The notes under the pieces were generated by a model. That model saw nothing but the letters and a program-made list of their open reading frames with translations, was not told the DNA's origin and did not search any database. From positions 19,213,513 through 19,277,512 of the forward strand of contig CM029367.1 in NCBI GenBank assembly GCA_017165825.1: a DNA stretch of 64,000 nt, in the 5' to 3' direction. Of this stretch, positions 1 through 11,400 are shown in pieces. The translations under genes and the position numbers were made by a program. Position 1 is the stretch's first letter, and each line of letters begins with the position of its first letter. This DNA is from Hepsetus odoe (Eukaryota > Chordata > Actinopteri > Characiformes > Hepsetidae).

Positions 1-889
1 AAATATTTCTCCATTGGTTCAATGCCCCTTTTATATCTGTAATCAAAGTGAACCCCAGCCATTTGAATCAGAGATCTAACATGCTGCCGATCTGAAAAGC
101 CTGCTTGTGTATGCACCATTTAAGGCTGAATCAAAGGCAAAAGGATCTAATGTTTTGTCTAGTAGATGGACCCCATGCTGCCACCTGTGTGCATAGTTGG
201 TCAGTCTATACTTAAATAATCCTTGGTCGCTTATCTAATCCATAGGAATGCATCACATTAAGTCTAATAACCTCCTTCTCATATTAACACATGAAAGTAG
301 CCATAGGGGGCTGTTTTTAGTGGTGGCTCAACTCTGAAGGCCACTCTATGTGTGGTTTCCTCTTAGCTAGAGCTTTTTAGTAAGCATTTGCACTTTGTTC
401 AAGTTCCCTTTTTTAATTGTTGCAAGTCTTATGAGACTTTTGGCCCAATTTTATTTCAAATTGATTTATTATCTTCTCAGGACCATGCACACCAATTACA
501 GGTCTTCTCAGCTTAACGTAATCAGTAAAAGTCTCTAATGCAACCATTCTGAAACCATTACAGCCCTTTCAAGGAAAACGTGAACTTTGTGTAATATGGA
601 AGGTCATCAGATACAGGAACGCTGGCAAATATGCAACACTTACCCAGGGGATTCTGACTTTGTCACCCAGTCTCCCCCAGGCTTTTGAGCACATGCTGGC
701 AATGTGTAAGCAATGTGGAATAAGCTTAATGACCGCATGTCACGTCACCAGAAGTTAGGGAGACTGTGATGAGAAAGAGCAGTAGCCCTTTTCTTGTTAA
801 CTTAAGAAATGCAGTTAGAGGACTTTGAGAGTACTCTGAAAGATGAGAGGTAAGTCTGATAGGGTCAGAGAATAAATATAAATAATAAG

Positions 890-936
890 AATAGAATCAG
901 AATCAGAAAAACTTTTTTGATCCCAAGGGAAATTGC
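890..936 (+). repeat. Fragment of a common fish interspersed repeat
   Basis: AATCAGAATCAG followed by TTTTTTGATCCCAAGGGAAA resembles the widespread fish repeat reading TTTATTGATCCCNNGGGAAA. Recognised by eye only. Confidence 0.4.
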
Positions 937-1913
937 TTAAGCCCTTTATATGTACCTATCACTAGTTTAATATTTATGTTGATTACATTTTTCATTTAAT
1001 TTTAGAATAAAGCAAGATTTCACATATTTTGTTTGGTTCAATTTGACTTGATCACTCAGAAAGAACAGGGAGATGAATACTGAAATGACGTCTTAAGACA
1101 GATGTCAGATGGACTATTTCTGAAGTTGTGTAACTGCTATTTTCCTTTGAAATAAATGTTACCACACAAGAGAACATTTCCCTCAGTGAAAATGTTTACA
1201 AGCAAGAAAATGTTTTGTCAAGTGCTTCATTCATGGCACATGTTGAAATACTTGTTTTATTCAAATCTCTGCAGTGAATTGTTTCCATTTACGATATTAA
1301 CCAGTGTATTTTCTTTTAATGCTCCCTTGACTTTTTCAGCAATATCACTCTCTGTTTCTGCATGAGGTGGGCTGCTATACCACACGTGCAACAACATAAT
1401 GTACATTCTCTGAGTAGAATGTATGGAACCACTGAAAAAAATAATAATGAGAGATAAATATCTCTTAAATAAACAGTGATACTAATGAGTCATATGTTGT
1501 GCTTAAATATGCTTGTAAATGCAGCCATTGTAATATACCACTAAAGATTGCTTAACAGTGAAAATATAGACAGAACTTAATTGTGGCCTTAATGATTTTT
1601 AGATTTAATTGAGGTTTACCATGGAAGTAATGTGCATATGAAATCACTTTTTCATCCACCATGGGAAATGGGAAATACTTGACAAATCAAAAGACCAAAT
1701 TGAACACTGAGCTTCAAAAATCTGATAAAAGAGAAATTGCATTTTTGAATTCTCATGTGCTGCATGACAATAATCACAGCCACAGCAAGATAATGAGAAA
1801 CACAGTAATTTACTGAAGGCCAATGTGTTTTATCTCAAGATTAAAAATGATTCAAGACTTGTGGGTTCCATATCCCAGAGAACTCTCATTGTGTGGTAAA
1901 TCCTTAATTTAGA

Positions 1914-2044
1914 ACATTGGTTGTCAAACTGGTCTTTGGGGACCTCCTAGATGGTCCATATTTTTGCTTCAGTCTTGCAAGACATAAAGATGCAAGAAAA
2001 ATGTATATCATCTGAAGGTCCCTGACCAGTTTCAGCACCACTGA
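1914..2044. mobile_element. Degenerate hAT-like MITE
   Basis: Imperfect terminal inverted repeats: ATTGGTTGTCAAACTGGTC at the left, and at the right a sequence whose complement reads CAGTGGTGCTGAAACTGGTC. The motif TGGTTCTCAAACTGG is a common fish MITE end that I associate with hAT elements. About 130 bp, no coding. Target-site duplication not clear. Confidence 0.5.
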
Positions 2045-2084
2045 TAAATAAATAACTAAATAAATAAAACACTGATGTAAGATC

Positions 2085-2126
2085 CTCTGGATAATAGCAT
2101 CTGCTAAATGCTGTAAATGTAAATGT
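2085..2126 (+). repeat. SINE 3'-end fragment (same family as 42,186-42,372)
   Basis: TCTGGATAATAGCATCTGC and TAAATGCTGTAAATGTAAAT are the complement of the first bases of the 42.19-kb SINE (ACATTTACATTTAT...GCTCTTATCCAGAG). Confidence 0.6.
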
Positions 2127-2911
2127 CAAAATAATAATAATACATTGGAATACATTTAAACAAGGATTTAAAATATATGCAATACTTTGCAAAGGCCTTA
2201 AGCCACCCTTCATCATGCCAAAACTACAGTTAAATGCCTGTTTCATTTTTGGCACATTGAGTAGACTATTTCAGAGAAATGGGAACAGATATATTACTGT
2301 GCCAAGCTGCAAAGAGCTGAAAGAAACAAGGTACCAAGATAAAGGGGTTTCAACCAATCAGCATTCAGCCTCACCGTTGTACTGATCATCAGTATGATCA
2401 TCTGTAATCATCTGCCCCTGTTTCTTCACTGCTTCATGCCTTAAGTTAGAGGGCTTTGATCTGCTTAAATGATTCATGCATAGGTCCCTCTGCAGTTTAA
2501 AAAAACAAAATCTGTGCTCAGAACTTAGTCAGGTACAAGGACTGGACTGAAAATGAGAACCAAAAACTTTGTTCTTCAGTAAACCTGAACTATTCTCTGC
2601 CAATTCGTTAAAAAAACGAGTCGGTCTATATTTAATTTATAAAGCTATAAAATATAACTCAGTTTCTGTTTGCACCCTCATGAGATGTACATGATTACGT
2701 CAGTGTCTGACTAATCATGGTGCTCGGAGCACTAGAGCAGAAATTATTAAGAAATTAAAAATTTAGAAATTGTTGTTTTACATTGTCCTTCAGTATTGGT
2801 TTTGTTGTGTTCTTTTCAGGCTGCAGCTGATAGAATGCATCTATCATCAAATGCAATGTAAAATTGTAAAATGATATTTGCATGTTTAAGGTGCTATTTA
2901 TTTTTGATATG

Positions 2912-3496
2912 TACAGCACTGTGCAAAAGTTTTAGGCAGGTGTGGAAAAAATGCTGTAAACAAAGAATGCTTTCAGAAATCTAAATAATGATTGTTTATT
3001 ACAAAATTATTATATCATTATTATAAATAATGATTGTTTATTACAAAATGCAAAGTGAGCGAACAAAAAAAAAAATCTAAATCAAATCAGTATTTGGTGT
3101 TACTACCTTTTGTCTTCAAACCAGCATCAGTTCTTCTGGCCCCCACAGAGCCTTGATCTCAACATCATCCAGCGTGTCTGGATTACATGAAGAGACAGAA
3201 GGACGTGAGGAAGCCTACATCCACAGAAGATCTGTGGTTAGTTCTCCAAGATGTTTGGAACGACCTACCAGCCGAGTTCCTTCAAAAACTGTGTGCAAGT
3301 GTACCTAGAAGAATTGATGCTGTTTTGAAGGCAAAGGGTGGTCACACCAAATATTGATTTGATTTAGATTTTTCTTTTGTTCATTCACTGCGTTTTGTTG
3401 ATTGATGAAAAAAATGATTAACACTTCCATTTTTGAAAGCATTCTGTGTTTACAACATTTTTCCACACCTGCCTAAAACTTTTGCACAGAACTGTA
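2912..3496 (+). mobile_element. Non-autonomous Tc1/mariner element with transposase C-terminal relic
   Basis: Imperfect inverted ends of about 63 bp begin TACAGCACTGTGCAAAAGTT and finish CTTTTGCACAGAACTGTA, with TA at both ends as expected for Tc1. Inside, a plus-strand reading around 3190-3357 gives DVWNDLPAEFLQKLCASVPR and KAKGGHTKY, the C-terminal end of Tc1 transposases. The N-terminal and most catalytic parts are absent, so it is an internally deleted, immobile copy. A 24-bp ATAATGATTGTTTATTACAA motif is duplicated near the left end (about 2986 and 3026). Confidence 0.85.
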
Positions 3497-3971
3497 TATA
3501 TTGCTTAGCCTCACTGTAGTTCTTTAACTTAAAGTGCCTTGTAATAGAGCACAGTGACACAACCACTGTTATTTTAATAGCTTATCCACTGTGTCGAACA
3601 CTACAACATAAAGAAAAGATATCAGTATCTCCATAAAACCAGAGTAAACATGATTGGCTATTTGAGTGATCTTTACTGGGAAGCATATATAAAATGTTGA
3701 CCATTTATGCAACTTGATAATCTTCTTTTCTAATTAAGACCAAAGTGGAGATTTGGTTCCATTAGTGAGTGTTCCCAAAAACCTCTACTGTTCTTGTTAG
3801 TTTATTTATGTCCTTCTTTTTTCACAAAGTGCCATTACAGCATGTGATGAAAAGTGCAATTTCCAGACTACTGTTAAAAATCTATTAAGTTAATTCATCT
3901 TTACATTTGTTTTATTTTTAAATCTGTTTTATTAGCTTCCACCCACCACTGATTTGAATTAGTTCCTATAT

Positions 3972-4239
3972 GGGGCAGTGGTGACCTAGTGATTAGGGAG
4001 TGGCCCCGCATCGGAAAATTGTGGGTTCGATTCCCTCACAAGTAGGTTGCCCTGAGGTACCCCTGAGCAAGGTACCGTCCCCGTCACTGCTACCCGGGCA
4101 CTTTCAATAGCTGCCCACTGCTGCACGGTGTTTGTGTGCATGGGTTAAAAGCAGAGGTCAAATTTCCTTGTGGTTCATGGTGTGCAGTGCTGTGACCTCG
4201 CAATGACAAGGGTTGTCACTTTTTTTTTTTTTTTTTTTT
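3972..4239 (+). mobile_element. tRNA-derived SINE, copy 1 (polyT end)
   Basis: Head with A-box-like GTGACCTAGTGATTAGGG and B-box GGTTCGATTCC, then a body with GTAGGTTGCCCTGAGGTACC, TGAGCAAGGTACCGTCCC and GGTTGTCACT, then about 20 Ts. Pol III promoter boxes and shared body identify a SINE. Confidence 0.85.
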
Positions 4240-4264
4240 AAGTCAAAAATGGCTCACTATTTAT

Positions 4265-4517
4265 GGGGCAGCGGGCAGCGGTGGCCTAGTGGTTAGGGAG
4301 TTGGCCCAGCATCGAAAGATTGTGGGTTTGATTCCCTCTCCAGTAGGTTGCCCTGAGGTACCCTTGAGCAAGGTATCGTCCCTGTCACTGCTCCCTGGGT
4401 GCTTTCAATAGCTGCCCACTGCTGCACTGTGTTTGCATGGGTTAAATGCAGAGGTCCAATTTCGTTGTGGTTCGCTGTGTGCTGTGCTGTGACCTGAAGG
4501 GTTGTCACTTTCACTTA
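4265..4517 (+). mobile_element. tRNA-derived SINE, copy 2 (tandem with copy 1)
   Basis: Same family and orientation as the preceding element, starting GGGCAGCGGTGGCCTAGTGG and ending GTTGTCACTTTCACTT. Its body lies 25 bp after copy 1. Confidence 0.85.
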
Positions 4518-7500
4518 TTTAGGAATGAAATTCATCCATGCATATCCTTGGATTTAGACTTCACAAAAACTATAAATGAGAATGAAAGCGCTATGGATTC
4601 AGTGAGTAATGCATACGGCTATATCTATAAACTGTTTAAGGTTGAAAAGCCTGGGAGAACCTGGGAGAACCTGGGAATACAACTAATAGTGAATAAAAAA
4701 GAATATAAGTATTATGACACCTTATACTGTGCTTGGCTTCTTGTCCTGAACTTATAATTAACACTTTCCCATTCAGGTAAAAGGAAACCTCCTCATACAA
4801 CGTCCTTTGAGGACTTCATGATTTTATGAGAGTAAGATGAAACTACACCCAGTATGAGGAGGCTTCTCTGAGGTACTGCACTGGAAAAGCTCACAGGAAA
4901 GCTAGAATCAGCTAACATAATGTAAATAATCATACACAACAATCATTTGCTCTGAAAGGTTCAATACAAGACGGAGTGTAGAAACTGATTGTTTGACTAA
5001 AATGCCAGTATAAAATGAGCTGATTGGCATATAGTAAAAAACAAGACTATGGATTGTATTTTGTTAGGCTCAGAGCCAGTGTCTGAGAGCAACAATAATT
5101 TTGTAAGTAATTTAATCTTTTCCCCTATTTTTTTTTACACTTTTTGGCCACCTTTGGCTTTACTGCAGTATATTCTTCAGACCATCTTTACAATAAATTC
5201 TAGATTAAGAATAAGCAAAATATGGATAGCAAGCTATTTATTTTTTAAAATAAGGTAAAAAGCTTATCTTTTACAAATGACAATTAAAACTGCATTTAAA
5301 AAAAATGAATAAAGCTAAATATTTAATAGAGATGCTTCTTGGCCTAAAGTCTCAGGCAAATTAGTTAATGGTTTCAAAGACATATAAAATTAAGCATAGA
5401 CATTAAAGCAGTTCTGTTCTGTCTTTATGTTTTTGACTTTATAATATGTAAACATTGTAATGATACTTTCCCTTAAATATCAATGTCGATGTTGATGTTA
5501 ATGAAAAACAGTGAATGCACCTTTTTACTGCAACTTCAATTCTAAACGATGGCAATTTTGTATGTGTAAAGGCATTTACCTGCTATGCAGGTCAGCGTAT
5601 TAATAGATCTTTTCTTCTCTCATGACTGGCCACAGACAACAACTATTAGTGTCATCCGACTATTAAAATAACAAAAGAGACTACAACTATTATTGCTTTT
5701 ACAAGAAAGGAACCTTTTCTATGTTATATATATATTTTTTTGTAGAAGCATATAAGCTTCTGGTGCTGTTCTTCATTGCGAATGACAATATGAAATTTTT
5801 CATAACAGAGATACAGATGTTCATTAAGTAAATATTTCAAACAGAAGTCATAAAAGATAATGATTTATTTCAAAATATGAATGAAATCAAACATAGGTAC
5901 AGACTCATAAAAAGTAAATACAACGAATATGATGGAGTAAGCTGCCATCTACAAAGAAATGGTCTTCACATTGTTTGGGAGTTTTGGGGAAATTATATAC
6001 ATATCCAATGGCCTGCAGCACCTACTGGTGCTGTGGATAAAGCAACATTAAATTCTTAGTCCAAACAATGCTACTGTGGCTAACATCCTAACATGGTGAA
6101 AGCCAGTGTTGCCATTGGAAACAATATTTCAAGCAAGAACACACATTTTAAAATAACAGGCATTTTGTTGTTCATTACTGGTAGATTCTGACAATGTATT
6201 TGGTTTTGGTTTTGACTTCCAAAAACCTGTTTTGCAAAATGCAAAATGGAATGTGCCATAAAAAACAGCAATTCAGCTTTTACTGTACATTTAGAGTTTT
6301 CAGAGTTTCCCAAGAACACTGCATTACTTAGGTGGAGGTCTTGATTGCCCTGACGGTTGCCGGAGAGTGTGTTCACATCATTTGGACAGACTCTCTGACA
6401 GCTAAGATGATCTTAGGTAATACCGTGTTTATATAGCCTAAAGAAGGGAAATGGGTTTCAGTTACAAAACACTTATTTTTTTCGAACAAGTTAAATATAT
6501 TTGATAGGGAAAGACTGACTGCCTTTTTTGCACGCTGCATACCATTTGAATCCACCATAAGCTTGGTCTAAATTCAGACCTATTTGCAGAACCTGTGCTG
6601 TCATATTTCCTCTATACTAGAGTAGTATAATGTTAATGCCCATGAGCATTGCTCATTGAATACCAAACTATGTACTTTAAGTATGTCCTTTAACTTCAAA
6701 GCCACACATACAAGTATACATCTTTTACTGACATTCAGAAACAGCTTCTCTAGCAGAAGTAGCCAATGTGGGAAGTGTGCAAGAGTTGAGAAGCGGTGGA
6801 TGCAAACATTTGTCAGGATTTCCTTGCTGCGTTAGAATTTGAAATTTGTTTGATTCTTGCAGTCTTTCTCATGACTGTTAAAGTTACTAAGGCCTAACCT
6901 CCAAAAACTATGTGTACCCCCTTCCTCTGTTAACCTGAGTGGGCATTATGTTTTCCTGACCTGTGTGCCTGCAGGCAACCTCTGTAAGAGGCAGGGTTGC
7001 TTTAATAGCACCACATTAAATCAGTTGATAGGATAAAACTGGCAGTGGTGTAACAGGCAAATTCCATGCACTAATTTCCTTGAAGAGTGTTTAACTCAGG
7101 CAGACAGGAATGCAAGCTGGTTTGGAGGGCACGACATGTTTTGTTTATGGCCAGAATTGCTCTAAACAATAGACTGCCATACCAAGGGAAAAAAATGTAT
7201 CTTAAATATCCATGTTGAAGTTGTTTTTTTAAGTGCTTTTGAACAGTGGCCATTCAAAAAATATTACCCACAATGTGTTACATGGAAGGGGGTGCTCTGG
7301 CGAGTACATTCCATGCTTAAAATGTAAAAAATGAAATCTTAAATCTATTTTGGAACTAACTTCTTTTGGCCATGGAAAAGTCTAATTGTTCCATTTGCTA
7401 ATGCTATCCTTCAGTTAAGATGGATTAGTTCTCTTTCTACTGTTAAAGATGGGATTTACACAATTTAATCCAATAATTGCTACATTAAATTACTGCTCCT

Positions 7501-8190
7501 AGAGGAAGTTCCTGTAATTAGTTTTAATCTCTAATGAATCCCTTGATGTCAACAATAACATCAGTTCTAAGTTAGCTAGTTGACTTCAGTTTATTGCTTG
7601 TGTTGCTTAATATTTCCTATTATTTTTCACAAGATTATTATCATTTGTGATTAATTGCACACATTTCTTTGTATGCAAATTATGTTTTAGGTCTTTTCTA
7701 ATTGTTTGTGTCCTGTGATTCCGTACCACAACACATTGCACACACAGGCTGCCCAATTAACGGTTTTGCGGCTCCAGATGTTCCTTTGCTTACAGAATGT
7801 TAGAAATAAAAAAAAGAACATTCCATTCTATTTCCCCTCACAGCCTACTTCCAGTAAACCCAATTATGCTAACTAAAGTAATTCAGAGTATTTAGGATCG
7901 TCTAAGGTCCAAGGTTTCAAAATGTTGCAAAATGTGACTATGAAAATGGGGAAGGAGTCAGTTCCCTTCAAACTTATGTAATTAGCAGTTATGCTGCTGG
8001 TTGGACTCACTTCAGCTCTGTGACATTTACAAATTACTCTTATATGGTGTAATTTAAAAATCTTTAAGGTTTGCTCCCAAATCATCACATACTTCATTCG
8101 GTGCTACCTAACTCAATGTAACAGACAGGCAAGGAGCAAACACAACTCCAAAAATATTTCTTTACTGTTTAAAATTGATTAAAAAACATT

Positions 8191-8210
8191 GTATATATAT
8201 ATATATATAC
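8191..8210. repeat. (TA)n microsatellite
   Basis: Short TA run downstream of the cxcl12 stop, probably in the 3' UTR. Confidence 0.9.
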
Positions 8211-8444
8211 ATCAGACGTATAAAACCACACTCAAACACATATAATTGCACATTGCACTAACACAGGAGGTGCCTATAACAGTGGCAGAGGTGGCGAAGA
8301 TGGTTTGGTGTGCCATTTGCTGAGTCACGGAGAGGAAAGCAAGTTTGGCAGGTTAAGTGCTGGGTCAGCAAGCATGCCAGAGGACTATATGGTACATATC
8401 TGTAGTGGTGGGTTGACAAAGTGGCTTGCCATCCAGCTGGCTCC

Positions 8445-8475
8445 TTACTTATGCTGTTGTTTGGTCTTCTTCATT
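8445..8475 (-). CDS. cxcl12: cxcl12 coding exon 4 (basic tail)
   Basis: Acceptor CTCTGCAG|AATG at 8476, then KMKKTKQQHK and TAA at 8447-8445. The phase agrees with exon 3. Short lysine-rich tails of this kind are typical of the gene. The 3' UTR runs toward lower coordinates; a minus-strand AATAAA at 7595-7590 is one possible poly(A) signal, about 850 nt past the stop. Confidence 0.9.
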
Positions 8476-11400
8476 CTGCAGAGACAAGAGACATATACGG
8501 TTAGGTTGAATCTGAAGCCAAGTCTTAAAATAGACAGAAGGTTTTGGACCACAAATAGATTAAATGTGAGTTGTTGCATGTGTACATTTTGAACATTTTT
8601 AAAGTTTCCTGCTACAATGCCAAGATGTTGCTTACGATTGCAAGAACCACATTGGGGATTAACAACAGTTTGTTATTACTGCATGGATTCAGAATCTTCC
8701 CTCTTTATGTGATATTTGAGGGGAAGCAAGACTATCTATTGGCTTGCCAAACTCTCCAATGGAAAAGCACTTACAACAAGCAGCTAGGCTGTCCTATTGG
8801 CCATACCATGTGACTTATCACTTAAGCAAAAGATTGGTGCATCTTCTAGAATACATAATAAGCAAATATGCTCAACAGCGGACCTCACTTGGAATTCAAA
8901 AGGCAAAAAAAATCTCAGTAGAATAAATAAAAGCTGTGGAAGTGAATGTGCAGAACTATGCTATATAACTGCATAGAGTAGAATCTACTTCATCTTTCTT
9001 TGACTGAGTAGTATTTCTGGATTGCACAATGTGTCTTCACAAGCATCTAGCAGCCATTCAGAAACATCCCGTGCCTGTTGAGCCTTTGTTTGTCTTTGGC
9101 CAGAACTGTTTTGTTTTGCAGACAAGACTGTTAACACCTTCCTGTCTTTTATGTAGTGCTTGTGTGTACAGCACACAATCTGAATCAGAAACTAGAACAC
9201 ATTAAGCCTAGTTCAGCAATCCACATAGCCTAGAAATGTACACAGTAAAAGTGCACAGTAATGGCACGCTTATGAGCAAATTGAAAATAAAGATGATTTA
9301 TTACACATCTTGACAGGCCTTGAATAAATTTCTTCTTTCTCTTAAATCAGTATACACACCGCTCTGATTTATGATTTATGATCAGAATCAGTAAGGAGGA
9401 TTAAAGCCAGGGCCACAGTGTGAGAACATGTTTTGCATTAGGAAACTGGACAAAAGGCTGGCAAGCATTAAAATCATGTTCAGCAACCAAAGGTATACAT
9501 ATTTCACAGATCCTTTTGAAGCATGAAGCCAGGGTTCATGGTTAAACAGTGCACTGGCAAGGGGTTTTCCTGAGTATTCAGAGAAAAGAGAGCAACAGGA
9601 AATGTGAAATACCACTGCCTCTTCAGTTAGCTCCTTTAATGTGATGGTTAAGCTTGAATTCATAACTGTTAGGTTTGGGATACATGTTCCAGTTGGGTAC
9701 ATTGAGTAAGACTGACTATGAAAAAAGGCTGGTATTTCATTTCATGTTTCTCGCAGTTAGAAATTCCTTGGCTTTTACTACTATAGAAAATGTTGCTTAC
9801 TTTTCAAGGGCATTCTTTAGGTACTGCTGCAGCCATTTGGTCTCAGGGTTTATGCACACTTCTTTGTTGTTCTTCAGCTTGGCACTATGGGGAAATAGAC
9901 CAGAAAATGGTTAATCGTTTCATTAAAAGATTTTCATCCATTCAGCTATGCCACTTGATTATTATGTCTTTTAAAGCATTCAGTTGCCCATTGTGAAGGG
10001 ATTCTGAATGCAACACAAAAGATATGCCATGGTCAGCATTAACTATACAATGACACATAGCAGAACAAGGATGAAGGAGCTCACTGAAAAGCTTGCTGGA
10101 GCTCACTGAAGCAGTTCTTTTTCTCTTTCACAGTAAGTGATACACCATCAGAGGCTGTTAGTCTCTTATTGTTTTCTCTTTGTAAATTGACTTGCAGGTC
10201 TTGACAAATTATCTGATTGCAATCTCACCCTCATGCCTTCAGCAAACACTGAGAACTTGTCTAATGCATCGTCAGATTGCAGAAAAAAGAAGACCATGTT
10301 TTTCTTAGTTACTTGTAGGTTAACCACTTATAGTTGTAGATGCAAAAAAATAAACGCTTAACTATTAAACCGTGATCGTATAAGCAACGTCACAATGTTA
10401 TGGTCTGCCCATATGTTAAAGATTGCTTAAGTGATTTTAGGTTTAAGATAAACATGTTCAGTTTGTTGGTTCTAGCTCTAGTTTAGTTTCCAGATTTAAA
10501 CAAGAAAGCAATTTAGCTTCAATCTCTAACTTGTAACTGACCTCTGTTATTTTGGAATTTATAGGTTTAAAGCTGGTGAGCTATTTATGCACCTTCTGTG
10601 AGACCACAGTGTTTTTTATCACACATGCTTCCAAGGGCATGCACAAACACGCCAAAGAGCTCCACTCCATTTTGGAGGTCACAAACTTTAAATTGTTTAA
10701 AGTGTTTGAATTAGGAGCTGTGATCCAATGCACCCTTTTTGCTAACCTGAGAAGCAAAGCAGCTTTACAAGATTAAGCACCATTTAGTGGCATTAAAACT
10801 TATAAACATTGGAAAAACACACATAGCCTTAGTTTAGGTAATTATCTAGCACTGTCCCATGTTAACGCATCATCACCGTTCTGTGCATCATTAAAAAAGC
10901 TTACTGAATTGCATGTTTGCTTGATTTTTGAATTACATAGATAGATAGATAGATATGGTGTACACAGAATATAAGTACAAATTGTGCAGCAGAATTTGAA
11001 GGAAAAAAGTCCATTTTAATTGTGTTTCCTGTAGAAGATAAAAAACAAATATGTAATTTATCATTTGACTGTGTTCAAAGCTTTTCATATGAGCGCATCT
11101 TTGACTCACAGATATCATCTAAAGTGATGGTATTGTATCAAAGCCTAGAATTTGCTTGTATGTTTTTATTTTGTCAGCAGGGGTTACTTGTACGTTAACC
11201 ACTTATAGTTGTAGATGCAAAAAAATTAACGCTTAACTATTAAAGAGTTAAGCGTTTAACTCACACATTCTTTGTGTTGGCAAAGGTTTACATTCAACAG
11301 CATAAGAAGCTATGATGTGTGAGACAGTTTATCAGGAGCCTTCCTGTGTGTGCCTTCTATTAAACTAGAAAGGCAGACCTGTGGCCAGCAGGTAGTAATT

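Larger units (their letters stand above)
1..8190. other. Intergenic 3' flank of cxcl12
   Basis: Apart from the repeats listed separately I see no exon here. About 7,371-7,800 is low in repeats and rich in TAAT cores with an octamer ATGCAAAT at 7673-7680; it could be a conserved element, or part of the cxcl12 3' UTR or flank. Confidence 0.6.

Noticed and set aside
4446..4757. 103-codon open frame
   Set aside because: It starts inside SINE copy 2 and runs into AT-rich unique sequence; no recognisable protein.
11225..11258. microRNA precursor at the same hairpin
   Set aside because: Arms of about 13 bp with a short loop are too small for a pre-miRNA stem.
11184..11260. Helitron 3' end suggested by the hairpin
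   Set aside because: No CTRR terminus follows the hairpin at the right distance and no TC 5' end was seen.
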